The notes under the pieces are model-generated. The model saw only the letters and a list, made by a program, of their open reading frames with translations, was not told where the DNA came from and did not search any database. 64,000 nt of DNA, from positions 33,386,203 through 33,450,202 of the forward strand of contig NC_059084.1 in the NCBI RefSeq assembly GCF_020497125.1, read 5' to 3'. How positions within the stretch are numbered: the first letter of the stretch is position 1; every line of letters begins with the position of its first letter. The DNA is from Mauremys mutica. Lineage: Eukaryota; Chordata; Testudines; Geoemydidae. Positions 1 through 12,099 of this stretch are shown piece after piece. The translations under genes and the position numbers were made by a program.

Positions 1-419
1 GGGAGTCCCGCAGGCTCACGGGCCTAACTCAGAGATCAGAGTGATGGCCTCTCGGGCCCCCCCCCGGATCCCCCTTCCTGCACACGGCGCCAGCTCCCAG
101 CAAGTGGGGGCTGGCAGGGACCGGGGCACAGCTGGGAACTGGATGGAGAAATGTGTGTGTGGGGGGGTAATGGGGATGGATGGACGGACGGACGGACCGG
201 AGGTGGGGATGCATGTTTGGATGGAGGGAATGGCTGGGGGCCAGGGGAGGGGTGGAGAAATGTAGGGGAGCATCATGGGGCCCTGCACTTCTGCTGAGGA
301 GGGGGATGCCCCCACTTGCCCAGAGTGGGATGGACACACCCCACCATCAGGACTCTCAGTCAAGTCAGACAATCAGACCCCCCCACATGGCCCCAGCCCC
401 CAGCAGAGACTGGAGTACG

Positions 420-795
420 GCTGAGAGATGGAAATGTAGGGGGATCGATGGACAGACGGAAGGAGGGAAGTGGGGATGGAGAGACACATGAGTGGGGACG
501 CACAGACAGAACAGGGAGTTGGACAGGCATGGGGGGTGAGGATGGACAGACAGATGGAAGGGGGGATTGGACAGTGTGGGGGAGGTGAGGATGGACAGAT
601 GGATGGAAAGGGGGTTGGACAGAGTGGGGGGGGGGGTTGAAGATGGACAGACGGATGGAAGGGGGGGTTAGACAGGCATTCAGGGGCTGAGGATGGACAG
701 ATGGACGGAAGGGGGGTTGGACAGTGCAGGAGGCTGAGGATGGACAGATGGACGGAAGGGGGGGGGTTGGACAGTGCGGGAGGGAGGTCGGGATG
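420..795. repeat. GGAC/GGAT-rich minisatellite
   Basis: Tandem units of roughly 45-55 bases, each built on GATGGACAGACGGATGGAAG followed by a G-run and TTGGACAG, repeated about seven times with small changes. It lies in what would be the 5' non-coding intron of gene copy A, and its counterpart sits at 42,660-43,005 in front of gene B. Confidence 0.85.
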
Positions 796-1277
796 GACAG
801 AAGTCGGGGGCGGCTCTGACCCAGCAAGTTGCTGAATTTCCTGCACTGGCTCCAATATGAACTCTCCCCTCCAGGGCCCTGCTCCCATAGCCGCGCTGTC
901 CCCTGCTGGGCAGAGCAGGACCTGCCCGTCTAGGGTCATAGACCCCGCTCTGCTGAGGGCGAGTCCCCGTGACTCCTGGGGCCAGCGGGGGGAAGGGGGG
1001 TGCCGGGCAGGGCTGGGCCGTGACTCCACCCCCCTCCCCGGCACTGAACATCCACCCTGCGCAGTGCTGGGGGTGGGAGACACAACACCCTCCCTGGTCG
1101 TGTTAGAGTCCCAGCGCACACACACTTCTATCCCCGGCTTGGAGGGCAGGACTCCTGGGTCATAGCCTGTTGGGTGGGGGAGGGGCTGGGAACCAGGACT
1201 CCTCCTGGGTTCTCTCCCCAGCTGGGGGCCCTGAATCCCAGGGGAGGGGATTGTGGGTGTCCTGGGGGCCCTGTTAC

Positions 1278-1340
1278 CTTCGCTAGCCCGGACCCAGACG
1301 CAGAGGCTGGAAAAGCAAAACCGAAAGTCACTTTTCTAGG
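1278..1340 (-). other. Putative 5' non-coding exon of VWA5A-like copy A
   Basis: On the minus strand the segment ends in AAG followed by GTAACA, a usable splice donor, and lies upstream of where the start codon of copy A would be, off the left edge. The segment is conserved at 43,467-43,530 ahead of gene B. There is no coding evidence, the 5' limit is a guess, and I see no clear TATA box or initiator. This is inference only. Confidence 0.3.
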
Positions 1341-1384
1341 CTAGCCCCACCCAGGCCAGCCAGGGAGCGTCTGCAATTGTCTGC

Positions 1385-2435
1385 ATGGTGATCGGGGGAG
1401 GTCCCGGATGACGGGAAGAAGGCTACTGTAGTGCCCATCTTTAAAAAGGGAAGAAGGAGGATCCGGGGAACTACAGACCAGGGCTGCCCAAGGGGGGGAC
1501 AAGTGGGGCAATTTGCCCCGGGCCCCGGAGGGCCCCCCACAAGAATACAGTATTCTATAGTATTGCAACTTTTTTTTATGGAAGGGGCCCCCAAAATTGC
1601 TTTGCCCCAGGCCCCCTGAATCCTCTGAGCAGCTGCTACAGGCCAGTCAGCCTCACTTCAGTCCCTGGAAAAATCATGGAGCAGGTCCTCAAGGAAACCA
1701 TTTTGAATCACTTGGAGGGGAGGAAGTTGATCAGGAACAGTCAGAATGTATTCACCAAAGGCAAGTTTTGCCTGACTAACCTAATTGCCTTCTATGATGA
1801 GATAACCGGCTCTGTGGATGAGGGGAAAGCAGTGGATGTGCTATTTCTAGACTTTAGCAAAGCTTTTGATATGGTCTCCCACAGTATTCTTGCCAGCAAG
1901 TTAAAGAAGTTTGGGCTGGATGAATGGACTATAAGGTGGATAGAAAGCTGGCTAGATCGTCGGGCTCAACGGGTAGTGATCAATGGCTCCATGTCTAGTT
2001 GGCAGCCGGTATCAAGCGGAGTGCCCCAAGGGTCAGTCCTGGGGCCGGTTTTGTTCAATATCTTCATTAATGATCTGGAGGATGGCGTGGACTGCATCCT
2101 CAGCAAGTTTGCAGATGACATTAAAGTGGGAGGAGTGGTTGATACGCTGGAGGGTAGGGATAGGATACAGAGGGATCTAGACAAATTAGAGGATTGGGCC
2201 AAAAGAAATCTGATGAGGTTCAACAAGGACAAGTGCAGAGTCCTGCACTTAGGATGGAAGAATCCCATGCACTGCTACAGACTAGGGACCGAGTGGCTGG
2301 GCAGCAGTTTTGCAGAAAAGGACCTAGGGGTTACAGTGGACAAGAAGCTGGATATGAGTCAGCAGGGTGCCCTTGTTGCCAGGAAGGCCAATGGCATTTT
2401 GGGCTGTATAAGTAGGGGCATTGCCAGCAGATCAA
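1385..2435 (+). mobile_element. CR1 LINE fragment, reverse-transcriptase region
   Basis: The frame open from 1,676 to 2,449 encodes the CR1 reverse-transcriptase core. It shows the SKAFDMVSH block, the [21 protein letters not shown] block, the catalytic FADD box and a downstream [11 protein letters not shown] block. The 5' part from 1,385 is recognisable CR1 DNA interrupted by a small hAT-like insertion. The endonuclease region and the normal 3' end are missing, so it is a truncated, dead copy. The counterpart at 43,570-44,635 keeps a longer open frame. Confidence 0.92.
1479..1635. mobile_element. Small hAT-like MITE inside CR1
   Basis: The element begins CAGGGCTGCCC and ends GAGCAGCTG. It is flanked by the 8-base direct repeat CTACAGAC on the left and CTACAGGC on the right (one mismatch; exact in the right copy at 43,660-43,667 and 43,836-43,843). 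An 8-base target duplication with CAG...CTG ends fits the hAT superfamily. The interior holds CCCCGGGCCCC-type GC-rich palindromes related to the larger element at 15,724-16,260. Confidence 0.75.
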
Positions 2436-2439
2436 GGGA

Positions 2440-2690
2440 GCGGGGTTAGCTGCCATGGAGCGGGAACTCCCCAGGCGGGGTTAGCTGCAGGGGGTGGGTA
2501 ACTGCTGCCGGGGTGGGGGGAGGCTCCCCAGGTGTGGGGTGGTGGTGGGCTGGGTTAGCTGCTGCGGGGGGGTTCCTCTGGAGGGAGGGGTGGGTGGGCG
2601 TAGTTAGCTGCTGTGGGGGAGGGCGGCAGGTGGGGTTAGCTGGGGGGCGGTGACGCAAGGTGGAAATTTCACCTAGGGCGCGAAACTTCC
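2440..2690. repeat. G-rich degenerate tandem repeat
   Basis: Five or six degenerate units of about 45-60 bases contain GGGGTTAGCTGC separated by G-runs. It follows the CR1 fragment directly and is repeated at 44,640-44,890. It may be the tail of an unrecognised element. Confidence 0.6.
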
Positions 2691-2699
2691 TTGAACCAG

Positions 2700-5110
2700 C
2701 CCTGGAGCACATGGACACATGGCTTGGAGTTTGCAGACAGATCCCTTCTTCAAAGAGCTTGCAAATAAAGTCTTTATCCTACAGAACACCTAGCAGGATC
2801 CCCACCAAACCTAGTGCTGGATTAACCCTTGAGGACATCACAACCAGCTGTCTCACAGCCTGCCCCTCCCATGCACCAGGCACTGGCTGCGCTGCCATGA
2901 TGCCGCGAGTTGGACGCTTGCTCTGGCAGTGCTAATGTGCCCTCAGGCTCTGGGTGGTAGGACCCTTCTCCCCAGCGTCAGTCCCCCCATTGGGGTTGGG
3001 TCCCCCCCCCCTCGAGTCTGGCCTGTAAGGCTCCTGGGCTGGGGGCATTTCCCTGCGCTGGTCTGTCTGCCCAGGGTCCCCCCTCGCTCTCCGACACACA
3101 TGGGTGTGCACACAGGTGCAGGGGGAGTCACACCCTGAGGTTTACAAGGGCTGGCTCATGCAGGGCTCGGTCAGTGCACAGAACAGCTTCTCCACGTGCA
3201 CCAGCAATCTAACCAAAGGACCCCAGCCCAGTAATGTACACCAATGTTTATGGCTTTGCGGAGACCTTCCATGCCACCTGCAGGTGAACTCGACTATAAG
3301 CACCAGACCCAGGGGATTTCGATATCCTTATGCCCTCTGCCAGCTGGCATCCAGTGGACCTGGGGCACAGGGCTCTGAGGCCTGCTCTGGGGAGTGTTTT
3401 CTAGTCACTCCCCAGCTGGTGCCCTCTGGAGATAGTCACAGCTCTGGGGGGCTCGGGCAGGTTGTGTTTCCTACCCAGTTCCCCCTTCGCTGGGGTTGCT
3501 GGGAGCCCCTGAATCCCTGGGCTGGGACGTGTGCCTGGCACACCACGCAGAAGCCTGGCACCGTGGGCAGAGATGTCCCCAGAGAACCGACAGCCCCGGG
3601 CCTGAGCCCCCACCGGACGCTGGGAGGGCGTTGAGGTAGCGAATGCTCTGGCAGTTCGGAGCAGGCTGGCTGGCTCAGGAGAGAAAGGCTGGAGCAGTCA
3701 CTTTTCCCTCTAGGTCCCCGGGGCCAAACCCAGACCCAGGGAGCAGCGGCCCAGCGGTGCCCCTTCTCACCTCTGTCCTGGGGTGTTCAATGACAACATC
3801 TGCCAAATGCCCCCTCCGCCCGGATCCCCTCAGTGAGCCCAAGGGCTGGCCAGCCGGGTGTTGATGCCTGGGGTGGGGTGAGGAGCCAGAGACTGAGCCC
3901 TGGCCCGAGCTGTCTGCATAGCTATGGGGCTGGCCCAAGCCCTGCTGGCACAAGTCTGTGGCCCCAGACCGGGAGCCGCGCTGCCGGCTGCAGTGTGCAG
4001 AATAGAGACAGAGAGCTACGGGGCACACAGAATGGCTCGCACACCTGTTCTCTCCACGGGCCGGGCCTCGGACTCAGCAGTTCCTGGGCTCCAGCCCGCA
4101 GCTCTCCCCACCAGGTGCTGCTGTCGCTTGACCCTGGGGAACGTGCAGAAAGCTCCTGGCAGAGAAATGTTAACTTCTGCCTCTGTGCCTAGTTCTGGGG
4201 AGCAAGCTGCCAAGAGCCCTTGGAGAACAGAATCGGATAAACCCCCTTCCCACGGAGCCAGTCAGTGACTGCCAGGGAGCTCGTCTGCGCAGAGCGATGG
4301 GTCGGAGTCTGTTTCTGTCTGGGCCGGAGGAGTGTGAGACACAGAGGAGCTCTCAGGTTGCTCTGCCTTTGGTCTTGAACCGCTACCACGATGCTAGCAT
4401 TCGAGAGAGTGAACTGTCTGCACAAGACATGCCAGTGGCACAGCTGCAGTGTAGACGCCACTCCGGTGCCTGGCACTGCCAGAAACCCGGATCTCGGAGG
4501 CCACAGTGAGGTCGACAGGAGAGTTCATCCCTTGCCCTAGTGGGGTCCCCAACGGGGCAGAGCTCAGCTTCCTCCCAGGCATGAAGTGCTCCCAGCTTGG
4601 CAGTGCGTACCAGCCCGAGTCCGGAGTGAATCTGCGACAAAGCTCTGGACGGGACCAAGGGCGCTCTGAGGGAGGGGGAAGCCCCATGTAAGCTGCAGGA
4701 AGTCAAACCCCCAGCACAGTGAGATAGCGGGCCGGGGCACAGGAGACCAGTCTCACGGGTGTGTTATGACGCCAGGAGATCAATTCCCTCCCGAATGTTG
4801 TAAGTGTCACCAAAGCTTCCCGGACATTGGACTTTCCACGGAACGGCAAGTGAAATGCAAATACCAATGGAATGGCCGACCGTGTCCTCTACTGCTCCAC
4901 CGTTTCCACACGGGTGTTTGCTAGAGACAGCCAGACAAGTGACCTAAGAACAGACACGTGCACACACTGGGCACTGGGCATGGAGGTAAACGCGAGCTCC
5001 CATTCTCACTTTGTAAACGCCCCGTATCTTCTCTGCTCTGTGTTGTGCCTTTGACTCCTCTTTCTCCGATTGCTCTCCGTGTCCTCCCCTCAGCACTGGG
5101 CAGCCAAGGC
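2700..5110. other. Gene-free stretch, nothing recognised
   Basis: I find no coding similarity, RNA gene or convincing transposon here. The region is GC-rich with only short chance open frames. It is collinear with 44,890-47,180. The right copy has about 140 extra bases (46,052-46,190) that are missing after position 3,853 here. Confidence 0.6.
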
Positions 5111-5115
5111 AACAA

Positions 5116-5836
5116 ATGCCCAATGGAACCGCCCTCACCAAGTTCCTTCTCCTGTGATTCTCTGACCTCCGGGAGCTGCAGATTCTGCACTTCATGGTGT
5201 TTCTAGTCATTTACCTGGCCACCCTGGTGGGGAATCTTCTCATCCTCACAGCCGTAGCCCTCGATCACCACCTTCACACCCCCATGTTCTTCTTCCTGGG
5301 CAACTTGTGCTTCCTTGACCTCTGCTACCTCTCCATCACCATCCCCAAGTCCAGGGCCAACCCCCTAACCAACACCAGCCGCATCGCCCAAGTCTTCTTG
5401 GTGGTCACCTTCGCAAGCACAGAGCTGGCCTTGCTCATGGTCATGGCCTGTGAGTGCTACATGGCAATCTGCTACCCTCCCCCCATGCTACGTTCCAACC
5501 ATGAACAGAGGTGTGTGGATGCAGATAGCAGCTGCTTCGTGGCTCAGCAGCGTGTTGCATTCTGTGCTGGAAACCGGTAATATCTTTCTACTGGACCTCT
5601 GCCTGCTGCACCTGGTTGCGTTTTCTTTATTTACTTGCACCGCCAAGTTCTCTTACATACGTCCATGATCCATGTCTTCCCTGCAGCAGGACCTGCTGTC
5701 CACCGTGTTGTATTCTGTGCTGCCGCCAGTCCTGAACCCCGTCATCTACAGCCTGCAAAACAAGGAGCTAAAGCAGGCTCTGCGGAGAATTGCAAGCAAG
5801 ACGCTTTTTGCCAAGAGCCTGGATTCCTCACCCTGA
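5116..5836 (+). pseudogene. Olfactory receptor pseudogene
   Basis: The translation is that of a class II olfactory receptor. It has a short N-terminus with an NGT glycosylation site, then TM1 GNLLIL, then HLHTPMFFFLGNL in the first intracellular loop and TM2. At the end of TM3, CYMAICYP stands in place of the usual DRYVAICHPL. The C-terminus has the TM7 signature PVLNPVIYSLQNKELKQAL. It is dead: a TGA falls at about codon 14 where the family has glycine, the frame shifts near 5,485, and most of TM5-TM6 is deleted around 5,640-5,680. The stop is TGA at 5,834-5,836. It is absent from the right duplication copy because of a deletion. Confidence 0.93.
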
Positions 5837-5945
5837 GTTTCTATGTGGGAGAGTTGCACCGGTTTATCTCAAATCAGTTTGTAAATCCATCTAATTGAGC
5901 TGATGCAAACCCACATGGTCACCCTTATTTTGGGTTAAGGATCCC

Positions 5946-6779
5946 TGTCAGGGTTCCCTCCCCACTCTGAACTCTGGGGTACAGTTGTGGGGACCTGCAT
6001 GAAAACCCCCCTAAGCTTATATTCCACCATCTTAGGTTAAAAACTTCCCTGAGGCACAAATTCCTTTCCTTGTCCTTGGACGGTATTGCTGCCACCACCA
6101 AGTGAATTAAACAAACATTCAGGGAGGGGACATTTGGAGTCCTATCCCCCCCCAAAATATCCTCCCAAGCCCCTTCACCCCTTTTCCGGGGGAGGCTTGA
6201 GAATAATATACCAACCAAATAGGTAAACAAGGTGAGCACAGTCCAGACCCTTGGGTTTTTAGGACACTGAAAACCAATCAGGTTCTTAAAAGAACTTTAT
6301 TATACAAAAAATAAAAGAAAAGAAGCACCTCTGTAAAATCAGGATGGAAGGTAAGTTTACAGGGTAATGAAAAGATTTAAAACACAGAGGATTCCCATCT
6401 AGGCTCAACTTCAAAGTTACAAATCAGGGATAAACCTCCCTCTTGGCATAGGGAAAATTCACAAGCTAAAACAAAAGATAATCTAACACATTTCCTTGCT
6501 ATTACTTACAATTTCTGTTACTTTAGTTTTATCATTTCAGTAGGAGTTGGATAACCTGCTTGGTCTCTCTCTTTGTCTTAAGAGGGAACACACAGAGAGC
6601 ACAAACACCTCCCCCTCCCCCCTGATTTGAAAGTATCTTCTTTCCCCATTGGTCCTTCTGGTCAGGTTAATTGAACTGATTAACCCCTTACAGGTAAATG
6701 ATTCTGTACCTCTGGCCAAGAGGGATTTTATATTACTGCATACATAAAGGTTGTATTCCTTCCCTTTATATTTATGACA
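5946..6779 (-). mobile_element. Solo LTR (TGTCATAAATATAAAGG type)
   Basis: Read on the minus strand it starts TGTCATAAATATAAAGGG and ends GGAACCCTGACA, so it has TG...CA ends. A TATAAA box lies near its start and an AATAAAG signal at about 6,293-6,299. I recognise this as a common turtle LTR family. No internal retroviral sequence is attached and no clear target duplication is visible. In the right copy the corresponding LTR is truncated (47,183-47,637). Confidence 0.8.
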
Positions 6780-6998
6780 ATGCCTCATTTCAGTTTAGCT
6801 TAAACCTCTTCCCAAATGACTTAAGCTCAACCTATACAAGCTGCTTTTCAACTAAATTTAGTCTAAGTTTGTATAAGTGTAACCAAATCAGTTTGAATTG
6901 ACACCGTAATTCATGTAGCAGGAAGGTCATTGGGTAGACAGGCCCTTGGTGCTGGGGGTAGGGGCCGTCTCTGTGAGTTCCTCACTGGAATAAAGTAA

Positions 6999-8130
6999 TG
7001 TGACACTCTACACTCCAGGGGAGTGCCCTGTAACCCTCATATTCATCATTTGTATATAGTTGTGATATTGCATATAAAGCGGGCCTTGTAAAGTATCACG
7101 GGAAAGTTTATGATCTGCTGAAACCCACTGTTCCATCTAAATGTGTGTATCATTAATGCATATGAAGTTATGAGAACTGTGTTGCATGGTTGTCACTTAA
7201 ATATGCTGTGGGTTTGGGAAGTGCCCAGATACTAGCTCCCCAAAGACAATAATCAGGGGGATAATCAACACCTGGGTGGGTGTCAAACAACCATCAACAG
7301 CCATTGTCCAGCAAGGGAGCTACAATACAATGACTCACTTGCACAAGGCCACACCAGGGGAATTGCTCAATCTTGCCTGGGGACTCAGCAATTCCCACCA
7401 GACATGCCTGGACTTGTGTTCTCCAAGCACATGGACTAAGGGTATAACACAGAACATAGTGGTCCCGTGCTTTGTCTTTTCTCTTCTCCTCCACCTACAC
7501 TTATGGCATCGAGAATGCTGGAGCTGAAGAGACTGGTTCCCAGACTACCAAGGAAAAGCCTGTGTATAAAATACTGTAACCAACCTGCAGTATCCAGTGG
7601 GGTGAGAAAACCTGCTTACTCTAGATGTTGCCCAGTCTAATAGGGTTGAGAGTTTAGACTGGGCGCTTATATTTTATTTTAGTTTGAAAACTACTCTAAC
7701 TTTTTGCTTATCACTTATGATCACTTAAAATCCATCTTTTGTAATCAATCAACTTATTCTAATGTTTATCCTTACCAGGGAGTTTGCCTGAAGTGGTTGG
7801 TAAATCTGCTCCGGTTACAAAGGCTGGTGTATGTCCACTTTCCATTGATGAAGTGGTGAACCAATTAATAAATTTGCATTGCTCAAGAAAGGGTCTCGAG
7901 CAGTGCAAGACGATATATTCCTGAGGTACTAGGCTGGGAGCTGTGGGGATCTGGTTGGTACCTTTCTCTGTGTGATTCGTGTGTGGCTCTGGGGGCATTC
8001 ATGCAATTTAGCTGGGTGTGGGGCACCACATGCAGTTGTGCTGAGTGATATCAGCACCTGGAGGGGTTTGCTGCTTGTCACCAGTAAAACATTGTGAGAG
8101 ACAGGCCAGATTAGTGAGTGAAGGGAGCAC
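6999..8130 (+). mobile_element. LTR-like element, plus sense
   Basis: It starts TGTGACACTCTACAC. It contains GCATATAAAGCGG (TATA-like) at about 7,070 and AATAAA near 7,866, in plus orientation. It interrupts the older repeat right after that repeat's GGAATAAAG. The right end is approximate, because a 31-base indel near 8,122-8,152 distinguishes the two duplication copies. No coding region is present, so it is treated as a solo LTR. Confidence 0.65.
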
Positions 8131-8873
8131 AGAGCCCGCCCCCCCAGTGCTTTGCCTGGCTGCTCCCGTCTGTGCGCTGATGCCGAGGGTTGTGTGGGCT
8201 CCAGCAGCCGCGGTGCCAGGCCCTGCTGCTGCCAGCCCAGGGCACTGAAATTGGAAGGAACAATTCTAGAGAGAAAAGACGGGGGGGGAGATTTTCCAGG
8301 CTCAGATGGCAGCCGGGTGCCCAGCTCCCCCGGACAGTCTAGAGAGACGGGGGTTGTTATCCCGATGTGTAACAGCTATAAACCCAGGGGAGCTGGGGCC
8401 CAGCCCAGGCCTAGGGGTGGGCCAAACCCCCACTTCTGAGCCTAGGAGCTGGGTCGGGGCAGGCGGAATCCAGGCTCTTTGTAGGTCGCCAGGCGGAAAG
8501 CTCCGTTAAGGTGAAGTTCAAGGTGAGGGGCGGTGCCTGTCCCTGTGGGGTAAGAAATATCCCATGGCTGATGCCAGGATCCCCACAGCACGTGTTGCAA
8601 ATCCCAGAGACTACCCATCCCCATGACACTGAAAAGAAATGCAAACCCATTCAGCCAGGAAACCCAGAGCATGGCCCCCAAATGCCCTTAACTCTGCCTG
8701 GGGCCGGCACAGGATCTTACCATTCAGACAGAGGTGCCCAACTCCCACTTTCGGCTCTGACATCCCATGTTCAGGCTCCCTCGGCATTACCCAAACCCTG
8801 CTCAGCTGCTGCCGAGCCCTGTGATCTCCCTGTTAGGGTCCCTACAGCACCTCCATTTCTGCCCCAGGCCCTG

Positions 8874-10049
8874 TGGGACAGTTGCAGTCTATATAGTTTT
8901 ATAAAAATTTGATAGAGTGAATATAATGTAACTGGAATATGCTTCATGCAGAAGGTCTCTTGTAAGGTATCAGTACAAAGCTTATAATCTACTGAGTGTG
9001 TTCATCCTATTTGTATAAATGTACCACTTTTGCATCTGAAACTAGAAATATGAAATATAACTCTGAGGGCCAATTGTAATTATGCAAAGTGTAGGCCATT
9101 AATGGTGGTTTGAAATCTTGATGGCTCCCATTAAACAAGACAATTGTCTGCAGATGGGTGTGTTTTACCTGTAAGTCTTCCTGTATAGGTGTGTGCTGGC
9201 AAGTGGGTAATGAGGTCTTGCACTGACATGTGATCATATCACCTGAACTGGAATCCATCTTTAACCTGGTGTTTTTCCACTGAGAAGGAGGGGGTGGGAA
9301 TTCAGAGAGGGACAAAAGGATTCCTGCCTTATGCAAAAGATATATAAAGGGGTGGAACAGAACAAAGGGAGAGAGGAACTATTGTGAAGAATCCCTAGTT
9401 ACCACCTGAGCTGGAACAAGAGCTGTACCAGGGGAAAGAATTGTGCCCAGGCCTGGAAGGTGTCCAGTCTGAGGAAAAAACTTACTAAAGCATCTCTGAG
9501 GCTGAGATTATCTGTATTCCGTTTAATTAGACATAGATTTGCACATTTTATTTTATTTTGCTTGGTGACTCACTTTGTTCTGTCTGTTACTACTTGGAAC
9601 CACTTCAATCCTACTTTCTGCATTTAATAAAATCACTTTTAACTTATTAATTAACTCAGAGTGTGTATTAATACCTGGGGGAGGAGAGCGGGGGGGGGGG
9701 GAGCAAACAGCTCTGCCTATCTATCAGTGTTATAGAGGTCAAACAATTTATGACTTTACCCTGCATAAGCTTTATACAGGGTAAAACGGGTTTATTTGAG
9801 TTTAGACCCCATTGGGAGTTGGGCATCTGAGTGCTAAAGACAAGCCACTTCTGTGAGCTGCTTTCAGGTAAACCTGCAGCTTTGGGGCAGGTAATTCAGA
9901 CCCTGGGTCTGTGTTGGAGAAGAGGGGAGTGTTTGGTTCAGTAAGACAGGGTGCTGTATCCTGCAGCTGGAAGGGAAGGCAGGGGTAAAAGTAGTCTTGG
10001 CACATCTGGTAGCAGCTCCCAAAGGGGCTTCTGTGATCCAACCCATCAC
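8874..10049 (+). mobile_element. Long LTR, plus sense, left arm of an inverted pair
   Basis: About 1.18 kb, with TATATAAAGGGG at about 9,340 and AATAAAATCAC at about 9,626. The start is damaged here (TGGGACA) but reads TGTGACA in the right copy at 49,698. The right end reads CATCACA. The flanks are CCCTG on the left and CTCTG (10,050-10,054) on the right. It forms a near-perfect inverted repeat with 10,055-11,216. It carries no coding region. Confidence 0.82.
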
Positions 10050-10054
10050 ACTCT

Positions 10055-11216
10055 GTGTGACAGGCTGGGTCACTGAGACCCCCTGGGGACTGTCACTAAT
10101 GTGCTGAAACTACCTCTGAGCCTGTTTTCCCTGCTAGCTTGGGACTTCAGAACCCTGCCTTGTTGACACAGCAGCCGGCTGCAACACAGACCCAGATTTG
10201 AACCACGTCCCCCAAAGCTGCAGGCTTTAACTGAAAATGACTTAGGAGGTACTCCTGTCTCCAGTACCCAGATACCCAATTCAAGCCTAAACCCCAAATA
10301 AATCTGTTTTACTCTGTATAAAGCTTATGCAGGGTAAACTCATAAGTTGTCTGCCCTCTATAACACTGATAGAGAGATATGCACAGCTGTTTGCTCCCCC
10401 AGGTATTAATTACTTACTCTGGGTTAATTAATAAACAAAAGTGATTTTATTAAGCATAAAAAGTAGAATTTAAGTGGTTCCAAGTAATAACAGACAGAAC
10501 AAAGTAAGTTACCAAGCAAAATAAAACAAAACACGCAAGTCTAAGCCTAATACATTAAGAAACTGATTACAGATGAAATCTCACCCTCAGAGATGTTCCA
10601 ATAAGCTTCTTTCACAGACTAGACTCCTTCCTAGTCTGGGCCCAATCCTTTCCCCCTGGTACAGTTCCTGTTAGTGCCAGCTCAGGTGGTAGATAGGGGA
10701 CTTCTCATGACTGGACTCTCCTTTGTTCTGTTCCACCCCCTTATATAGCTTTGGCACAAGACGGGAATCTTATCTCTCTGGGTCCCCACCCCTCCTTCTA
10801 AATGGAAAAGCACCAGGTTTAAGATGGATTCCAGTACCAAGTGACATAGTCACATGTCCTGTGAGACCCCACAAGCCTCTATTCTTCCCAGCCTGACTCG
10901 AGAAGGCTCGAGTAAGGCTTGCAAGTAAACAGAGCCATCTACTGTCAATTGTCCTGGTTAATGGGAGCCATCAAGATTCCAAACCACCTTTAACGGCCCA
11001 CACTTTGCATAATTACAGTAGGACCTCAGAGTTATATTTCATATTTCTAGTTTCAGATAAAAGAATGATACATTTGTACAAATAGAATGAACACAGTCAG
11101 TAGATTATAAGCTTTGTAATGATACAAGAGACTTTTTGCATGAAGCATAATCCAGTTCCATTATATTTATGCTCATTAGCATATTTTCATAAAATCATAT
11201 GGAGTGCAATGTCACA
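10055..11216 (-). mobile_element. Long LTR, minus sense, right arm of an inverted pair
   Basis: The same LTR family as 8,874-10,049, in opposite orientation and only five bases away. Plus-strand ends are TGTGACAGG and AATGTCACA, so the termini are the inverted TGTGACA/TGTCACA. The minus-strand TATATAAGGGG lies at about 10,738-10,748 and AATAAAATCAC at about 10,441. The right flank is CCCTG (11,217-11,221), identical to the five bases left of the first LTR and matching the empty site near 19,308. Confidence 0.85.
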
Positions 11217-11480
11217 CCCTGCACCTCCGGTGGGTGCCCAGGCTCTCAGCCCCACATCCAGCCCCAGGAGGAGGCTCCAAGCCACTGTCGCGATGCCGGA
11301 TCCAGTGGCTGCGCTCTGAGCTCTGTCTGTCTCCTTATGGCTTGTATGCCAGGGGTTCGAGCACTCGCCCCGGTTCAGCTCCCTGCCGTGCTGGCTGGGG
11401 AGAGAGGCCGGGAGTGTGGGCCTCTCATCTGGCTGCAGCACCCGAACCCAGAGAGGCTCCAGCTGGAGCTGTTTCACTCT

Positions 11481-11951
11481 TGTCGGAGAAAAACTCAGTT
11501 CTCGCTTTTTCGTTTGGGTGCAGCAAAATCAAATACTTTATTATTTCTCCAGTAATTACAATGGAGGGAGAGAGTGCCATAGGACACAGGGTCACCCCAG
11601 TCCCGGACAGGTCTCTCAACTGGTAAACAATTACAGCAAGCCTTTATACTTTTGTTACAGACAATAACTAGCAATAATACAGACAATAAAGAGCAACAAC
11701 TTCATTTTGTTTATACATAAGCCATTCTGCTATCTTGTTTTCTCACTCCTAGAAGACACCAGGCTGCATATTTGATTATCAGTTACAAGGTCGTAATAAC
11801 TTTTTACACAGTTCTTTCCCTCTGCCTCACACTATCCTTGCTTCTAGAAGTCTCACGTCATTAGGGTTACAGCTGGGCTAACTCTTGCTAACTGACTGAC
11901 ATGCATTAAGATCCCCTTCAAATCCTTATTAATTCTTTCCCTGCTTCCACA
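11481..11951 (-). mobile_element. 3' LTR of the endogenous retrovirus
   Basis: The minus-strand start is TGTGGAAGCAGGG directly after the purine tract, and the end is CTCCGACA. TATAAAGG lies at about 11,640-11,648 and AATAAAG at about 11,535-11,541. The order U3, TATA, polyadenylation signal is correct for the minus orientation. Confidence 0.78.
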
Positions 11952-12099
11952 CTCCCCCCTTTTGTACTTCTAGTACAACAAATATTTTCAAATCTCTATT
12001 TGCATCAATTCGAGGATTTCAGATTCTACATCAGATGTTTCAACTTTAGGGGTTTTGATTGGATTTAATGACAATGCATGATTAGCATGAACATGAAAG

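Noticed and set aside
360..1125. Pro/Ser-rich minus-strand protein (155-250 codons) at 0.4-1.1 kb and 42.5-43.2 kb
   Set aside because: Translation of the minisatellite. The frame and length differ between the two duplication copies.
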